The position numbers were made by a program, and so were the translations under genes. Shown piece after piece: positions 29,901 to 39,849 of a DNA stretch of 43,566 nucleotides (its first letter is position 1; each line of letters begins with the position of its first letter). The notes under the pieces are model-generated. The model saw only the letters and a program-made list of their open reading frames with translations. It searched no databases and was not told where the DNA came from. The stretch is from Asterionellopsis glacialis (Eukaryota; Bacillariophyta; Plagiogrammaphyceae; Rhaphoneidales; Asterionellopsidaceae). The DNA is taken from NCBI GenBank assembly GCA_014885115.2, contig WKLE02002351.1:6127-49692 (forward strand). Reading direction: 5' to 3'.

Positions 29901-31153
29901 CGTATCGCCGACGGGGACCCCCTTTTCCCGTGCAACAATAAAGCAAATATCGCATATTTTCGAAGTTCCAGGGCTTCATGACCCTTATCTCTCGTTAAAG
30001 ATTTGTATTTGTCGACTTGTGCTGCAGCATCCCATAAGCTGCGATGTATTTGTTTCGCATACGATAGAGCATCCTCAAACGATTCTTCCCTTTCAGCGCG
30101 GACAAAAAAAGTGATCCACGGCAAAGCGACATCCCGATAAGTCCGAAGGCAATTCCGAAAGGGTGCGTCTTTATCATTTCGACGAAGACTGTTTCCCAGG
30201 TCTTTTCCAAATTCCATCCACACTTGATCCAAGTCAAAGTTGCCATTGTCCGATGTCCTACTGGAGGGTGCCGTCACAAGTGATAAAATTTTTCCAACTG
30301 CCAAGATTGATTGGATGCTGATCTTAAAAATTTGTTTCGGGGGTAAAGATCCCTTTTGTGATGCAGCCTCTATTCTCCCTGTCGACGGCAATGGGAAACT
30401 TTCCGAAAAGTTATGGGCACTAGAACATTGTGGTATAAGATAAAATTCTTTTTGTCCCTCATTTTTCATGGAATGCCCAGTCAAATTATCTGCCATGGCT
30501 TGAAAAGCTGCAAAGCATAACATAGCACAGTCCCATTTCTCATTATTTTTCGTTTCAGTGCATAAGTCTGCGGACAATGTGACAGCATGATACAAAAGTT
30601 TCAGTGCTGCATCCCATGATGTTTGCTTTGTCACTAGAGGACAGACAGCTCTTAGTCCATGAATTGCAATATACAAGCACGAATATTTGTCCTTCCCTTC
30701 AGACGTAGCTTCCTTTAAACACTTTCGGCAAGTATTAAGGATTTCCACAGACTTTTCTTCCAGTAGTAAGATGCCTTTTGTGCTCTTTGAACCCTGTTGC
30801 GAGGCGAGCACAATACATTCCGCGAGAGATGAATGTTGATTCCATATGTCAGAAGCTGGTGCATTTTTTTGAGCTTCACGAAAGCGTTGTATCGCAAAAT
30901 CGGCAGCCGACGAGTGTGACGATTCAGATTGAGAATGTAATGTTATAACAGGGGTGTCTTCAACGGACAACAAATCTGATTCCTTACGTGATGGCCGAGA
31001 CCGAGATTTACTTTCGGTACTGCTTCGTTCCGTGAAGTCACCAGCATTTTTTTCGACAAAGTTTTCTTTGTCGACGGACGAAGACTTTGGTTGACGTCTT
31101 CGTCTTCGGGGGGTCTTGCCAATTGTGGTAGATAAAGGAGTTTCACCCGCCAT
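23945..31153 (-). CDS. ESP1: Separase (cohesin-cleaving cysteine protease, peptidase family C50)
   Basis: The spliced model is complement(join(23945..24101,24196..26473,26567..28688,28782..28820,28913..31153)), 2278 aa. Separase cuts the kleisin subunit of cohesin at anaphase. The C-terminal protease domain is unmistakable: LHQFPFEGMSFLAERSVSRIPS, FLYCGHGGG with catalytic His2119, VILMGCSSG with catalytic Cys2173, then [31 protein letters not shown] and a final exon ending VGCAPVCYGVPVLLKET. The N-terminal 1900 residues are helical TPR/ARM-like superhelix. His and Cys are 54 residues apart versus 26 in human and yeast separases, because of an Asp/Ser-rich insertion. A SAP-like helix pair precedes the protease domain (about 1924-1960). 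The four introns are 92, 93, 93 and 94 bp, all GT-AG, and every junction keeps frame. The start ATG at 31153 follows no other in-frame candidate. Confidence 0.93.
24102..24195 (-). other. Separase intron 4 (94 bp)
   Basis: The donor GATCG|GTGCGT and acceptor ACATACACAG|ATAC split the Arg codon of DIDR. Removing the intron adds the conserved 51-residue C-terminal end that unspliced reading would replace with an unrelated 25-residue tail. Confidence 0.9.
26474..26566 (-). other. Separase intron 3 (93 bp)
   Basis: The donor is GTATCTC|GTAAGT and the acceptor is TGCTTCAACAG|ATGG. The split His codon (C|AT) keeps the frame into GDILHQDLYAEQDNGYTLL. Confidence 0.85.
28689..28781 (-). other. Separase intron 2 (93 bp)
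   Basis: The donor is GCACAG|GTAAGA and the acceptor is GGTGATCAG|GAACAC. It is in phase 0 and opens the next exon with EHHLALLPLIYSTDLFVRFS, a typical hydrophobic helix sequence. Confidence 0.85.
28782..28820 (-). other. Separase micro-exon 2 (39 nt, 13 codons)
   Basis: It is flanked by CCACACAG acceptor and GTAAGA donor signals and encodes TLAGIGRRRLDAQ in phase 0. It joins EKVAK to EHHLALL. Being a multiple of three, its skipping would leave the frame intact and remove only 13 residues. Confidence 0.8.
28821..28912 (-). other. Separase intron 1 (92 bp)
   Basis: The donor is GCGAAA|GTAAGT and the acceptor is TTTCACCACACAG|ACATTG, in phase 0. Confidence 0.85.
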
Positions 31154-32732
31154 CGTGAGTGCTTACAATATCTGCGATAATGCAAATAGCATCACTGGGA
31201 TGCTACCGTGTAACTGTTGGTTATTCTGTTGTTTGTTGGCGTTGACCACACAGACATTTAGACCTGGAAGTGCGGGAGAATCCTACACATCGAAGATGTG
31301 AAGCTAAAAAATTCAAATTATTAGAAACGTTATTTACCGTTATTTAAATTCAATATGGTTGATGTATTACTTTACACTACAGTACGGTTCTTAGATTCTT
31401 CCGGATTTTTCTGTTTGTAAATTCCTGGGAACAATCAGTAGAGTCTCCTCACTCCTTGACTCCTCTCCCGGGAAAAATTAGGAGTGTATTGTCTGTCTGT
31501 TGTTCTCCTTGTACAATACAAAAGAAGAAATGGCCAGATACAAGAGATAAGTTTGATGAGTTCAAGCTCACCAAGTTTCTCTTGTTGTATCTAGACTAGA
31601 TGAAACTAATAATGCTAGTGTTAGGTTAGCTTATGAACAGCAGTTAGGATTTCTTTGACCCCCCTATACATGATTCTTAGAAACCTATACAACATTAATT
31701 TAATATTTTTGTTTTGGAAGATAGGGATTGACATCTTTTCTCATCCAAACCAATCAAAATGTCACTGAAACAGAATTTTAATTTTGTTGTGTTCCAATCG
31801 ACAACCCATTTCATGCATTTTTGCAGCAAAGCAAAAAGTAGAAGGTGCAGGATATTGTTACAAACAAATATATTGCAAAGAACCAGCCAATATTGACATG
31901 AGAACAAAGGAACTAAAGGTCAATACTATTACTGTAGTACCATCACCTACCTTTCTTCTACAAAAAAATATATTTGCTTTTGAGTTTCCCCCTTCCTATT
32001 CATTTTGATTACTGGCTTAATTATAGGAAAACCATTTTCTTGTTTTATTGTGTCAGGCTTGTCTGATTGTAACCATTCACCATATCATTGATGACTGCAA
32101 TGGCACAGCATATTTATTTCACAAAGCTTTGACATCAATCTTTTGTAATTTATATCAGAGAGACATACTTTGCTTGGTTGGTGGTTATTATTCAGATCTG
32201 TTGATATATTATTGAAAACCACATGTTTGACCATCATAATCAGTATTTGAAGACTTTGAGGGTGAACTTGAATTGATGAAGATTGAAGATATTAGGATAA
32301 GAATAGTTACCAAATGTGTAATATTATGGTTTAAATTTGACAACATATAATATAATTGTATCTGTGCCAGAATGAGTGTAAAATTGTAAAAATGCTTCAT
32401 GAATTTCATAAAAATAGTTTTATTTGACAAATTTTGCCTTTTACGGTCCAATTTAAAATATAGCTGGACTACAAATCTGGATAGGCAAGGACAAGCAATT
32501 TTGGAAAAGCACGTGGTTTGGATGGTTGTTGAAGTCTCCCCAGGGGTTGGACTACAAACAGAAGAAATTATTCAATAAAAAAATGTAATATAGAAAATAC
32601 GCGTAGTACGAAGATTCTGAAAAAGTGAAATTTCGAGCGAAAAATGAACGGGAGTTTTGAGTGGCCTGCGTATCTCACCCCCTCCAAAAAGTTCAATTTA
32701 CTGTACTCAATTTTTTAGTAGGTCCTCTAGCC

Positions 32733-32816
32733 CTACCAGGTACCAGCAGGTAGACTGGAGGTCCTACCTGGTACCACCTACCTGGTACGCCGGTAGAGAT
32801 TATGGCACCAGGTATG
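32733..32816. repeat. GGTACC-rich palindromic cluster
   Basis: TACCAGGTACCAGCAGGTAG is followed by CCTACCTGGTACCACC and CCTGGTACGCCGGTAG, then CACCAGGTA. The two halves are roughly inverted copies and could form hairpins. Confidence 0.7.
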
Positions 32817-32913
32817 TATTTAATCCCAATTCAATCAAAATGCAGGAATTGTAGTACATACAGACAAAAAACCTCGGATCAATTCTATTGCACGATACAG
32901 ATTCGTTGACAGG

Positions 32914-33112
32914 NNNNNNNNNNNNNNNNNNNNNNNNNNNNNNNNNNNNNNNNNNNNNNNNNNNNNNNNNNNNNNNNNNNNNNNNNNNNNNNNNNNNNNN
33001 NNNNNNNNNNNNNNNNNNNNNNNNNNNNNNNNNNNNNNNNNNNNNNNNNNNNNNNNNNNNNNNNNNNNNNNNNNNNNNNNNNNNNNNNNNNNNNNNNNNN
33101 NNNNNNNNNNNN
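32914..33112. other. Assembly gap (199 N)
   Basis: These bases are undetermined. The gap lies between two GGTACC-rich blocks, so it probably hides more of the same palindromic repeat, which is hard to sequence or assemble. Confidence 0.99.
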
Positions 33113-33195
33113 GTACTGGTACCCGCTAGTACCTGGGGTACCAGGTACTGTTACCAAGTTAGACAGCTTTCAATACGTACCCGGTACCTGGTTTT
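33113..33195. repeat. GGTACC-rich palindromic cluster, right of the gap
   Basis: The block contains GTACTGGTACC, GTACCTGGGGTACCAGGTAC and GTACCCGGTACCTGG, with interleaved inverted copies. It is the same motif family as at 2951, 6209, 17244 and 32733. Confidence 0.7.
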
Positions 33196-33870
33196 ATACT
33201 TCATTCCAAATTTTTAAACAAAAAAGATCCTTATACTATACAATTATGTAGAAATATTAGTACACTAGATAAAATATACGTCTTGTACAGGCAAGTACAA
33301 GGTACTTCAAATTCAGTACATTTCCAGGATTTTTGCGTAGCTAAGACCGTTGAGGCCCAGGTTTGTCAGAAAAAAATTTGTACTTATGTTTTTGGCCACA
33401 ATCAAGATAGGTTTTTGTCGGGCGGTTAAGAAACATACATTCTATAGTAAGATCTGAATAAGTATATACTTCGACAAAAATGAATCAAATTTTTCGCCTA
33501 CCGGGTACCATCTACTATGGAATCTACATAATTCTACGTATTAACCCAACGGATCTACCCTCTTTCAACGGTCCAGACATGCATACGACAACACTTGTTT
33601 GTGTGCACCTCCATTCTCTGGTCACAAAAAAAAATCATCAACAGGTGCAAAATTCAACGCCAGCAATCCCATAACAGGTCTTACCCATCAATTAATCACA
33701 ATTCAAGCCTCCGGGAAAAAGTAAGTCCTTATCACCACATGAGGCCATGGCGGTCAAGAGGTCCTCAGTTATTGTCCAGTGGCAGCAAGAGTAACACCGT
33801 TGAACTCGTTCACTAATTCGTTTTGATTTTCTTTCTTTTTATTCATCCGTTCGCACCTTTAGCATTCATA

Positions 33871-34884
33871 ATGACTAATGCAAAAGTCTGCCTTATAGCG
33901 GCACTTGCCGTTTCCACTGTTTATGGTGTTGTTGCCCAAGATCATGCTCGGAAAAATGTACGAGGTAACTCCAAGGTCGAAGTACCCCGTCTACTTCAAT
34001 CCAAAGGAGGAAGATCTCGCGGCAAAGGAGGAAAGTCTGGACGTGGCAAAGGAGGCGGAAAGTATGGAAAATACGGATATGATGATGCATCCAAGGGATA
34101 TTATGAAGAACCTAGCAAGGGATATTACGATGAACCCAGCAAGGGGTATGTCGAACCCAGCAAGGGATATTATGAAGAACCCAGCAAGGGATATTATGAA
34201 GAACCCAGCAAGGGATATTATGATGAACCAAGCAAGGGATACGTTGAACCAAGTAAAGGATATTATGAAGAACCAAGCAAAGGATACTATGATGAACCAA
34301 GCAAAGGATACGTTAGCAAGGGATATGGAGGCAAGGGAGGAAAGGGAGGCAAAGGAGGCAAGGGAGGCAAGGGAGGAAGAGGTGGAGGTGGATACTACCC
34401 CGATGACCCTGGCTGTGTACCCGAAAGGATTGAGTACAACTTCCTCGCGTTGCCTCCTCAAAACATTACTTACACAAATCCCGCTAACCCAAATTCAAAG
34501 ATGGAAGGAACTGAATACGTTTTCAACTACGGCCTCTTCGATTGGGGATTGAACAACATGACTGGATACATGGTTGGAACATGCACAAGAACGCAAACAG
34601 CAGCCGGCGACTTCCTCGGTGGTGGACTGTGCAACTTCTTCATGACTGACCTGTACGAAAATAGTGTCCACGTGACTGGTGAAGTTTTCGATGGTGAATT
34701 GACAGCATTGGCTATCACTGGAGGAACTTACGAATACCAAGGCGCATCAGGTATGGTCGAAATAGTCCCATACTACCCAGAAAATGCACAGGCATACGAT
34801 GTATTCGACGATGTTGAATATTACAATGGTACAATGTACCTTTATGTATCATGTCTGTACGACTACGGTTACGAGGCATACTAA
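33871..34884 (+). CDS. Secreted SKGY-repeat protein with C-terminal dirigent/allene-oxide-cyclase-like barrel
   Basis: This single exon encodes 337 aa from the ATG at 33871; an in-frame ATG at 33823 is less likely because it precedes the signal peptide with a second hydrophobic stretch. The signal peptide is about residues 1-22 (MTNAKVCLIAALAVSTVYGV). A basic Gly/Lys/Arg/Ser segment follows, then eleven SKGY motifs in units SKGYYEEP, SKGYYDEP and SKGYVEP (about residues 74-152) and a GGKGGKGG run. Residues about 180-337 form a compact domain with GYMVGTCTRT, GGGLCNFFMTDLYE and LAITGGTYEYQGASG, which match the strand and loop pattern of dirigent/AOC-like eight-stranded barrels. N-glycosylation sequons (NIT, NMT, NGT) are present. 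Regular Lys spacing with Gly and Tyr recalls silaffin and cingulin scaffolds, so a role in silica cell wall or extracellular matrix is inference. The barrel need not be enzymatic. Confidence 0.8.
   Translation: MTNAKVCLIAALAVSTVYGVVAQDHARKNVRGNSKVEVPRLLQSKGGRSRGKGGKSGRGKGGGKYGKYGYDDASKGYYEEPSKGYYDEPSKGYVEPSKGYYEEPSKGYYEEPSKGYYDEPSKGYVEPSKGYYEEPSKGYYDEPSKGYVSKGYGGKGGKGGKGGKGGKGGRGGGGYYPDDPGCVPERIEYNFLALPPQNITYTNPANPNSKMEGTEYVFNYGLFDWGLNNMTGYMVGTCTRTQTAAGDFLGGGLCNFFMTDLYENSVHVTGEVFDGELTALAITGGTYEYQGASGMVEIVPYYPENAQAYDVFDDVEYYNGTMYLYVSCLYDYGYEAY
34090..34383 (+). repeat. SKGY tandem repeats and GGK run
   Basis: Nine 21- or 24-bp units based on AGCAAGGGATATTATGAAGA are followed by two partial units and a (GGNAAR)n-like tract. 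The order of unit types (EE, DE, V, EE, EE, DE, V, EE, DE, V) shows a higher-order periodicity, consistent with duplication of three-unit blocks. Confidence 0.9.
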
Positions 34885-35194
34885 TTTTATGAATCCATCA
34901 TGGGATTCTTTCTAGATTTGTAGCCAGTGCGGCACATTGCCTAATATGATATTTAGTGAGTTTATATTATTTCCTTTCCAACATCTATTTTCTAGAGTCT
35001 ACTTTGCAACAGCTACGGGCATGACAACTTGTCCACGAGGAGAAAGACATGTATCATTTGAAAAGATGAAGCGACTACTTTGATACTAAGCATAGAAGAG
35101 TGAAAAGCTAGCTAAATAAAGCAGCACACAGAGAAACAAGAATAACTTGGCTTAGTACAGTAGCTGAAGCTGAAAAATGCTATATAATATTTCT
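34885..35194. other. Convergent 3' region between the SKGY-repeat gene and MIC60
   Basis: No gene is seen. AAATAAAG near 35115 could serve as a polyadenylation signal for the plus-strand gene. The remainder has no visible structure. Confidence 0.35.
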
Positions 35195-37157
35195 TCATTC
35201 ATCGTCACCTTCACCGCTCATGCTCTGATTCAAAAGAGAACATTCCATGTTGATCACCTTGAGTGCTTTCTCTACGGCGATACGGTCACTTGCATCCTTT
35301 TTCCAATCACTGGCGGTAAAGGCTGCTTGGCCCTTCAATTTGTCGAGCTGTTCTACTGCACGGTCGAGTTCTCCAAGCTGCACATGTCGTTGTGCCCTGG
35401 CCAACACATAGTCGGGCCCATCCTTGTCTTCTTCTGGTACAGGATCATCTGGAGAGGGAGACAATTTCAGCGTTGAGAATGCCATTCCCATTAGTTGACC
35501 TTCAAGACCGGACCACCCTTCAGGAACAAGGGCAGCCTGGCGACTTTTTTTATGGACAGTATCAAATTTGGCCTGTAATTCCGAGAGGGTCGGGACACCC
35601 GTTTTCACAGCATCAGGAAGTACCTTGACGGCAGCTCCAATAACACTCTCATCGCTTGCTGCAGCTTTCAGAGCAGCAAGCTCTTCGGCAGCACCCTTAC
35701 TACTTTCCATCTTTTTTGCAAGTGCCAATGCGGCAGCACTCACACGGTGAGCACGGAGAGATCCAGACTTGAAAGTGTTGCTCTCCTTCAGTGCCGACTC
35801 GAGTTTTCGGAGTTTTTGAGACATTTCTTCCATTTGACTAACCTTGGATTGGAGCTCCTGAACGAACTCGGCCTTTTCATTCGCAAGTTTGGTACTGTAT
35901 TCAGTTTCGTATTTTGCATTGACTTCTCTCTCTAATCTTTCCTCAGTACTCTTCAGGTCGGCTTCATGCTCCGCCTGCTGGGCCTCGGCAGCGGCATTCA
36001 CAACGGCTTGGATTTGACTTTCCTTTTGTTGTAAGGCAGCCGTTGCCTGGCGAGATAGAGCATCTTCTTGTTCTAGCATTCGGCGGGCTAACAAAGATTC
36101 AAACTCGATTCTTTGTTTTTGAAGAAGTTCCATATACCTTTTGAAATTGGAAGAAGGGCGGGAGAAGATAAAGTTTAAGACTTGAATATAAGTACACTGA
36201 AAAAAATCAACCTACAAAAATGCACAAATATGCGAAAACTAGACATGTCAACAATTATTTCTGGACTTACTTGTCAGATGTTTCCTTTTCTTTCATCGAT
36301 AAGAATTCCTTTAATCGGACTGCCTCCCATTTGGTGCGTTCCTTCATTTCTGCAGCCAATTGAACAACACGAATTTTGAGTTCCGTAGCCGAAAGCGAAT
36401 CCAAGTCTTTCAAAAGGCTCTCATCAAGATTGGCCCTCAAGGCTTGATGAGCCTTCTTCAAAGTTTCATCTGCTGCTTCGTCTTCCGTTGATCGAAGTTC
36501 TCGAGCAGCCTGTTCTACTGATGATTCAATTTTTTCGACTGATGCTGGTTTACCAGGTGCCATACTTACCCGATGGCCCTTAGTGGGATGCGAAATTTCT
36601 GGTACCGGTTCAGATGCAGGACGAGTTCCTGGAGGTGGCAAGGATATCGTCGTGACACCGCGGCTTTTTTCTTCTACAACCACAGCAGCTTCCTCTTCCT
36701 CAACAACGGCTTCTTCCTCAACTTTCTTTTCTTCCACTACAGTGACTGTTTCTTCCTTCTTAACTTCCTCCACAGCAGGAGCAATTGGTTTTTCAGCAGG
36801 TGTTTCTTTGGTTAACTTAGCGGCTGGTTCCTTGGTAGTTTCCGGAGCAAATGGACCTACTTCATTTGTGTACATGTATCCACCTCCGGCTCCAGCCAAC
36901 AACAAGGCACCCATGATGGCCATGCCGCCACCGCCTCCACCGCCTCCACCACCAGCATCACTAGGTGAAGCAGCAGCACTTCCACCAGCATCCGGTGCTG
37001 GCATCTTGGATCCAGCTGCACCAGCACCGTCTTTTTGTCCAGCAAGCTGTTGCTTGTTGAGAGCTCGTTTTTGGGCTGCCGTCGTCTGAAGACGAACCGA
37101 TGATGATGTCGATGCAACGGGACGCCGAAGCGCCGTCCTCACAGCTGTGCGTAACAT
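35195..37157 (-). CDS. MIC60: MIC60 / mitofilin, core MICOS subunit
   Basis: The spliced model is complement(join(35195..36137,36271..37157)), 609 aa. MIC60 anchors cristae junctions in the mitochondrial inner membrane. The Arg-rich start MLRTAVRTALRRPVAST is a mitochondrial presequence. A Gly run leads into one membrane helix (about residues 72-95, MAIMGALLLAGAGGGYMY). An acidic Val/Glu-rich disordered segment precedes a long coiled coil. The C terminus shows the mitofilin signature: RHVQLGELDRAVEQLDKLKG, then DWKKDASDRIAVEKAL. The 133-bp intron has donor GACAA|GTAAGT and acceptor TTCAAAAG|GTAT and splits a Lys codon (AA|G), joining KETSDK to YMELLQKQ. The length is comparable to fungal and animal MIC60 (about 540-760 aa). 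It lies head-to-tail with the CHI-like gene, which is also predicted to be mitochondrial. Confidence 0.88.
36138..36270 (-). other. Intron of MIC60 (133 bp)
   Basis: The donor is GACAA|GTAAGT and the acceptor is CAATTTCAAAAG|GTATATGG. The intron separates the membrane/acidic part and first coiled coil from the second coiled coil and mitofilin signature. Retention gives an immediate stop (AAG TAA). Confidence 0.88.
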
Positions 37158-38131
37158 GCTTGTCTACTCTTCGAGTCCTAATTGACGACGACAACAGCAA
37201 AGACAATCAAAACGGCAACGCAAACAAGATGCTGGTCACAAGGCAGAGACAAGATTCGTATGTACCGTACCCTGTCGACCCTGGTCAACTGTCTGTTGCA
37301 GCAGTGAAGATGATGCACTGCAATTTGCGTGAGGAGTGTTAAACCTGTACGGAAGATAGATATGAATTACTGAGATACGGCATCCTTTGATTCTTTGCTC
37401 CCCGTGCCCACCGACCAAGGCGATGGTCAGGCGCATGCCGACTACCCCAAGAACTAACGTAACCCCTGAAAAGTTACTCTTCCAGGCACTATGTTTTGTC
37501 ATGTAGGAACTAGTGGCACCGATGGATTAGGTCTACTTGGAAAGGGGTACCAAGTATTCATTATACTAGGGGGTACTTGTACATACGTACAGATATGCCA
37601 TCGTACGCATACCAACTCACTGGTAACAGGGTTATATTTAATCTAGAGGGTAGTTGTATTAGATTGGGGACTTTGCTTCTAGTCCTAGAGAGATCAACTA
37701 CAAAATGAGCTGCTTTAGGACAAGAACTACCCACATACACCATGTACTCCTAAATATGTGTGACACTTGCTTTATTTCTTGTTTTTCCAATGAGGCAACC
37801 ACTCGATTCGTTGTCCTCGTGCGGGAGGAGTGAGACCCAATGAGAGGAGCAAATTAGGACCCTGTTAGAACTACTGACTGTATGTAGCCATGAAAAAATG
37901 TATGGCAAGTAAACCATTGCTATCTACAAGATGCAATCGAAGTTATTTACAATCTGAGTAATGCAAAGACAAGGGAATTTTCCTATTGTATTATGCACTT
38001 CTAGAAAAACATTTAAACTAATATTTTGTTTGTGGTATTTTCTCAATGGTAGAGAACAAAACCAGCTTCGCAAATCATCAATTGTTCCAACGAATATACT
38101 ACTTGATTACTAAGCTCTTGTTGCGTCTGAT
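37158..38131. other. Intergenic region upstream of MIC60
   Basis: It contains the MIC60 promoter region and the 3' side of the CHI-like gene. A GTAC-rich block (about 37545-37600, with GGGGTACC, GGGGGTAC and ACATACGTACAG) belongs to the dispersed GTACC family. No coding region is supported. Confidence 0.4.
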
Positions 38132-39196
38132 TTACTTTAATTTGGGGATACCTTCTAGCACACTCTCCTTATGTCCTGGAGAAACAGCATCATCACCATA
38201 GTACACGTCAAGTAGGGCTCGGCAAAAGGTATCTGAACGAATCTGTCCAACGCCTCCTACGCTGTTTTTGTACAGCATAACATCACCGCGAATGGTCATC
38301 TCCATTTCGGCACCTTCCACCAAATCGACAGGTGGATTCAATTTTTTGAATTCCTCTAGTCTTTGAGTTGGTTTTTAAATCCCACACCAAGCCAATCATA
38401 CAGACAATTGAAATCAGTTTGAACGGAAGGAAAAGGAAAAGAGTGAATCAAATAATGATAAATCACATATTGTAAAATCAACCAGAATCAAAGCGGACTT
38501 ACTTATCCAGATCTTCGCCTTTCATTCTAGGCTCTAATGCTTCCACAATAGCTGCAGTATATTTGTCAATGGAAAGACTACGATTCATGACAATGCGAAT
38601 AGTCCGAGGGTACATCGGATCTAACAAAGCTTTCTGGATAGCTTTACTTCCTTGCGTTTTGACAGCTGACATTGCAAGAGGGTCCATGTATGTTCCCACA
38701 GCATAGACCTTTTTGGTCGGGATCGCAGAAAAAAGTTACAAAAAATAATAATTTTAAGATCAAATGCATTTCACGATGGATTCATGAACAAATTACTTCG
38801 TGCACTTGTATAATTTGGAGACGATTTACGTACCTTCACAAATCCGTACTTGACACGAACACCACAACCAACTAGATTATATCCATTGCACAGAGCAGGA
38901 AATAGAATGCCAGTCTTGGCTTCTTTGGTGGGTCCCAACATGAGAACATCACCACTAGTTGGCATCGCATCAAGCTTAGTAATATTTGGTTCCCACGATG
39001 TCGTGTCCTGCCAAGCATGGATAGCAATTCCCGTCATGGCAAAAGCAACAGCAGTACTAGCGGCAGCATTTGTCCAGCCTGACGAACTCCCAGCATAAGC
39101 AGAAGTTGATACACTCTGACGTTGCTGGCAACTCTTCCTTGTGAACAAGCGACCATTTTGAAGGATCATTCTGCGAGCTATGTTGGAAACAATCAT
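38132..39196 (-). CDS. Mitochondrial chalcone-isomerase-like protein
   Basis: The spliced model is complement(join(38132..38360,38503..38708,38834..39196)), 265 aa. The fold family includes plant chalcone isomerase, fatty-acid-binding FAPs and fungal Aim18/Aim46; outside land plants it is not expected to make flavonoids and probably binds lipid or heme. Family features are GYNLVGCGVRVKYGFVK|VYAVGTYMD, a helix with SKAIQKALLD, MNRSLSIDKYTAAIVEALEPR, and EGAEMEMTIRGDVMLYKN near the end. The Arg-rich N terminus (MIVSNIARRMILQNGRLFTRK) is a mitochondrial presequence, followed by a hydrophobic segment (AAASTAVAFAMTGIAIHAW) that may anchor it in the inner membrane, as in Aim18. Introns of 125 and 142 bp have GTACGT and GTAAGT donors. 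The third exon uses acceptor CTCAAAG, the only nearby site that keeps frame. Confidence 0.82.
38361..38502 (-). other. CHI-like intron 2 (142 bp)
   Basis: The donor GGATAA|GTAAGT splits a Lys codon, and the acceptor CCAACTCAAAG|ACTAGAG restores DLDKLEEFKKLNPP. The nearer AG in ACTAG would break the frame. Confidence 0.75.
38709..38833 (-). other. CHI-like intron 1 (125 bp)
   Basis: The donor is GTGAAG|GTACGT and the acceptor is CGACCAAAAAG|GTCTATG, in phase 0. It joins YGFVK to VYAVGTY, a continuous strand in the family. Confidence 0.85.
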
Positions 39197-39849
39197 CTTG
39201 TTGTGAAGCGATTTCAGATGTTGAGGATTTTCGTTTCTGGCCTGCTGAGATACCTTGCGATACCACGTAGATGCCCTTTCTTCGCGCTGCTGGGGTCGTA
39301 TGTTGTCTTCCGAGTTGGATTTGGAGGGCTCAATCGAATCTATTCTTCCGCACTGAAGAGAATCCAAACAGAAAATCAATCAAAGTTTGTGATGTTGATA
39401 GCTGTGAAGTCGATGATGCGTTGATGGGCTTCGAAATTTTTAGCTCTCATTTGGAGGGGGTCGAAGCAAAAGATCCGTGATACGTAGGAAAGTAACGGTA
39501 CTGTATCAAACCTCCTTTCTACCGATACGAGTAGAGAGCTTATGACTACCAGTATAAAAGCTACCGTAAGCTCTACGTAGGTCAAAATCGGACCCAGAGA
39601 ATTATTTTTTAGTGATTTACCATGTATGTTGGGGAGTGTTATTTATTGCATATTAGTATTAGGACTACACATTACAGTTGTCCCTCTGCCATGCTGCTCC
39701 TTACTTTTCTTGACAACCATCCAGCTACAATATTTTCAGAATTGTCACGAAGAAGAGCTTTACACCAAAGTGCACACACCAATGAAATTATTCTATGTCT
39801 CTCCTGAAACATTTTTTTGGTCAATCACTGCAATCACACCATATGTCAG
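39197..39849. other. Upstream region of the CHI-like gene
   Basis: No gene is seen beyond the minus-strand frame that continues upstream of the ATG at 39196 without another ATG and may be 5' leader. Positions 39478-39590 carry a weak GTAC/TACC-type cluster. The gene-rich part of the window ends here and the AT-rich tail begins. Confidence 0.35.

Larger units (their letters stand above)
31154..33870. other. Long intergenic region between separase and the SKGY-repeat gene
   Basis: No supported gene is present in this 2.7 kb. About 31320-32600 is AT-rich with scattered short frames. Positions 32733-32816 and 33113-33195 are dense GGTACC/TACCTGG clusters on both sides of a 199-base assembly gap, and 33270-33310 and 33500-33512 carry further copies. 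The last about 350 bp are presumably the promoter and leader of the SKGY-repeat gene. Confidence 0.45.

Noticed and set aside
31784..32008. 74-codon frame in the separase-SKGY gap
   Set aside because: Short, AT-driven, no domain or flanking splice sites leading to a longer gene.
32885..33217. Open frames across the N gap
   Set aside because: Translation of undetermined bases; not evidence of coding.
33823..33870. Earlier ATG for the SKGY-repeat protein
   Set aside because: Would put an extra Phe/Pro-rich stretch before a normal signal peptide; the ATG at 33871 gives a textbook signal sequence.
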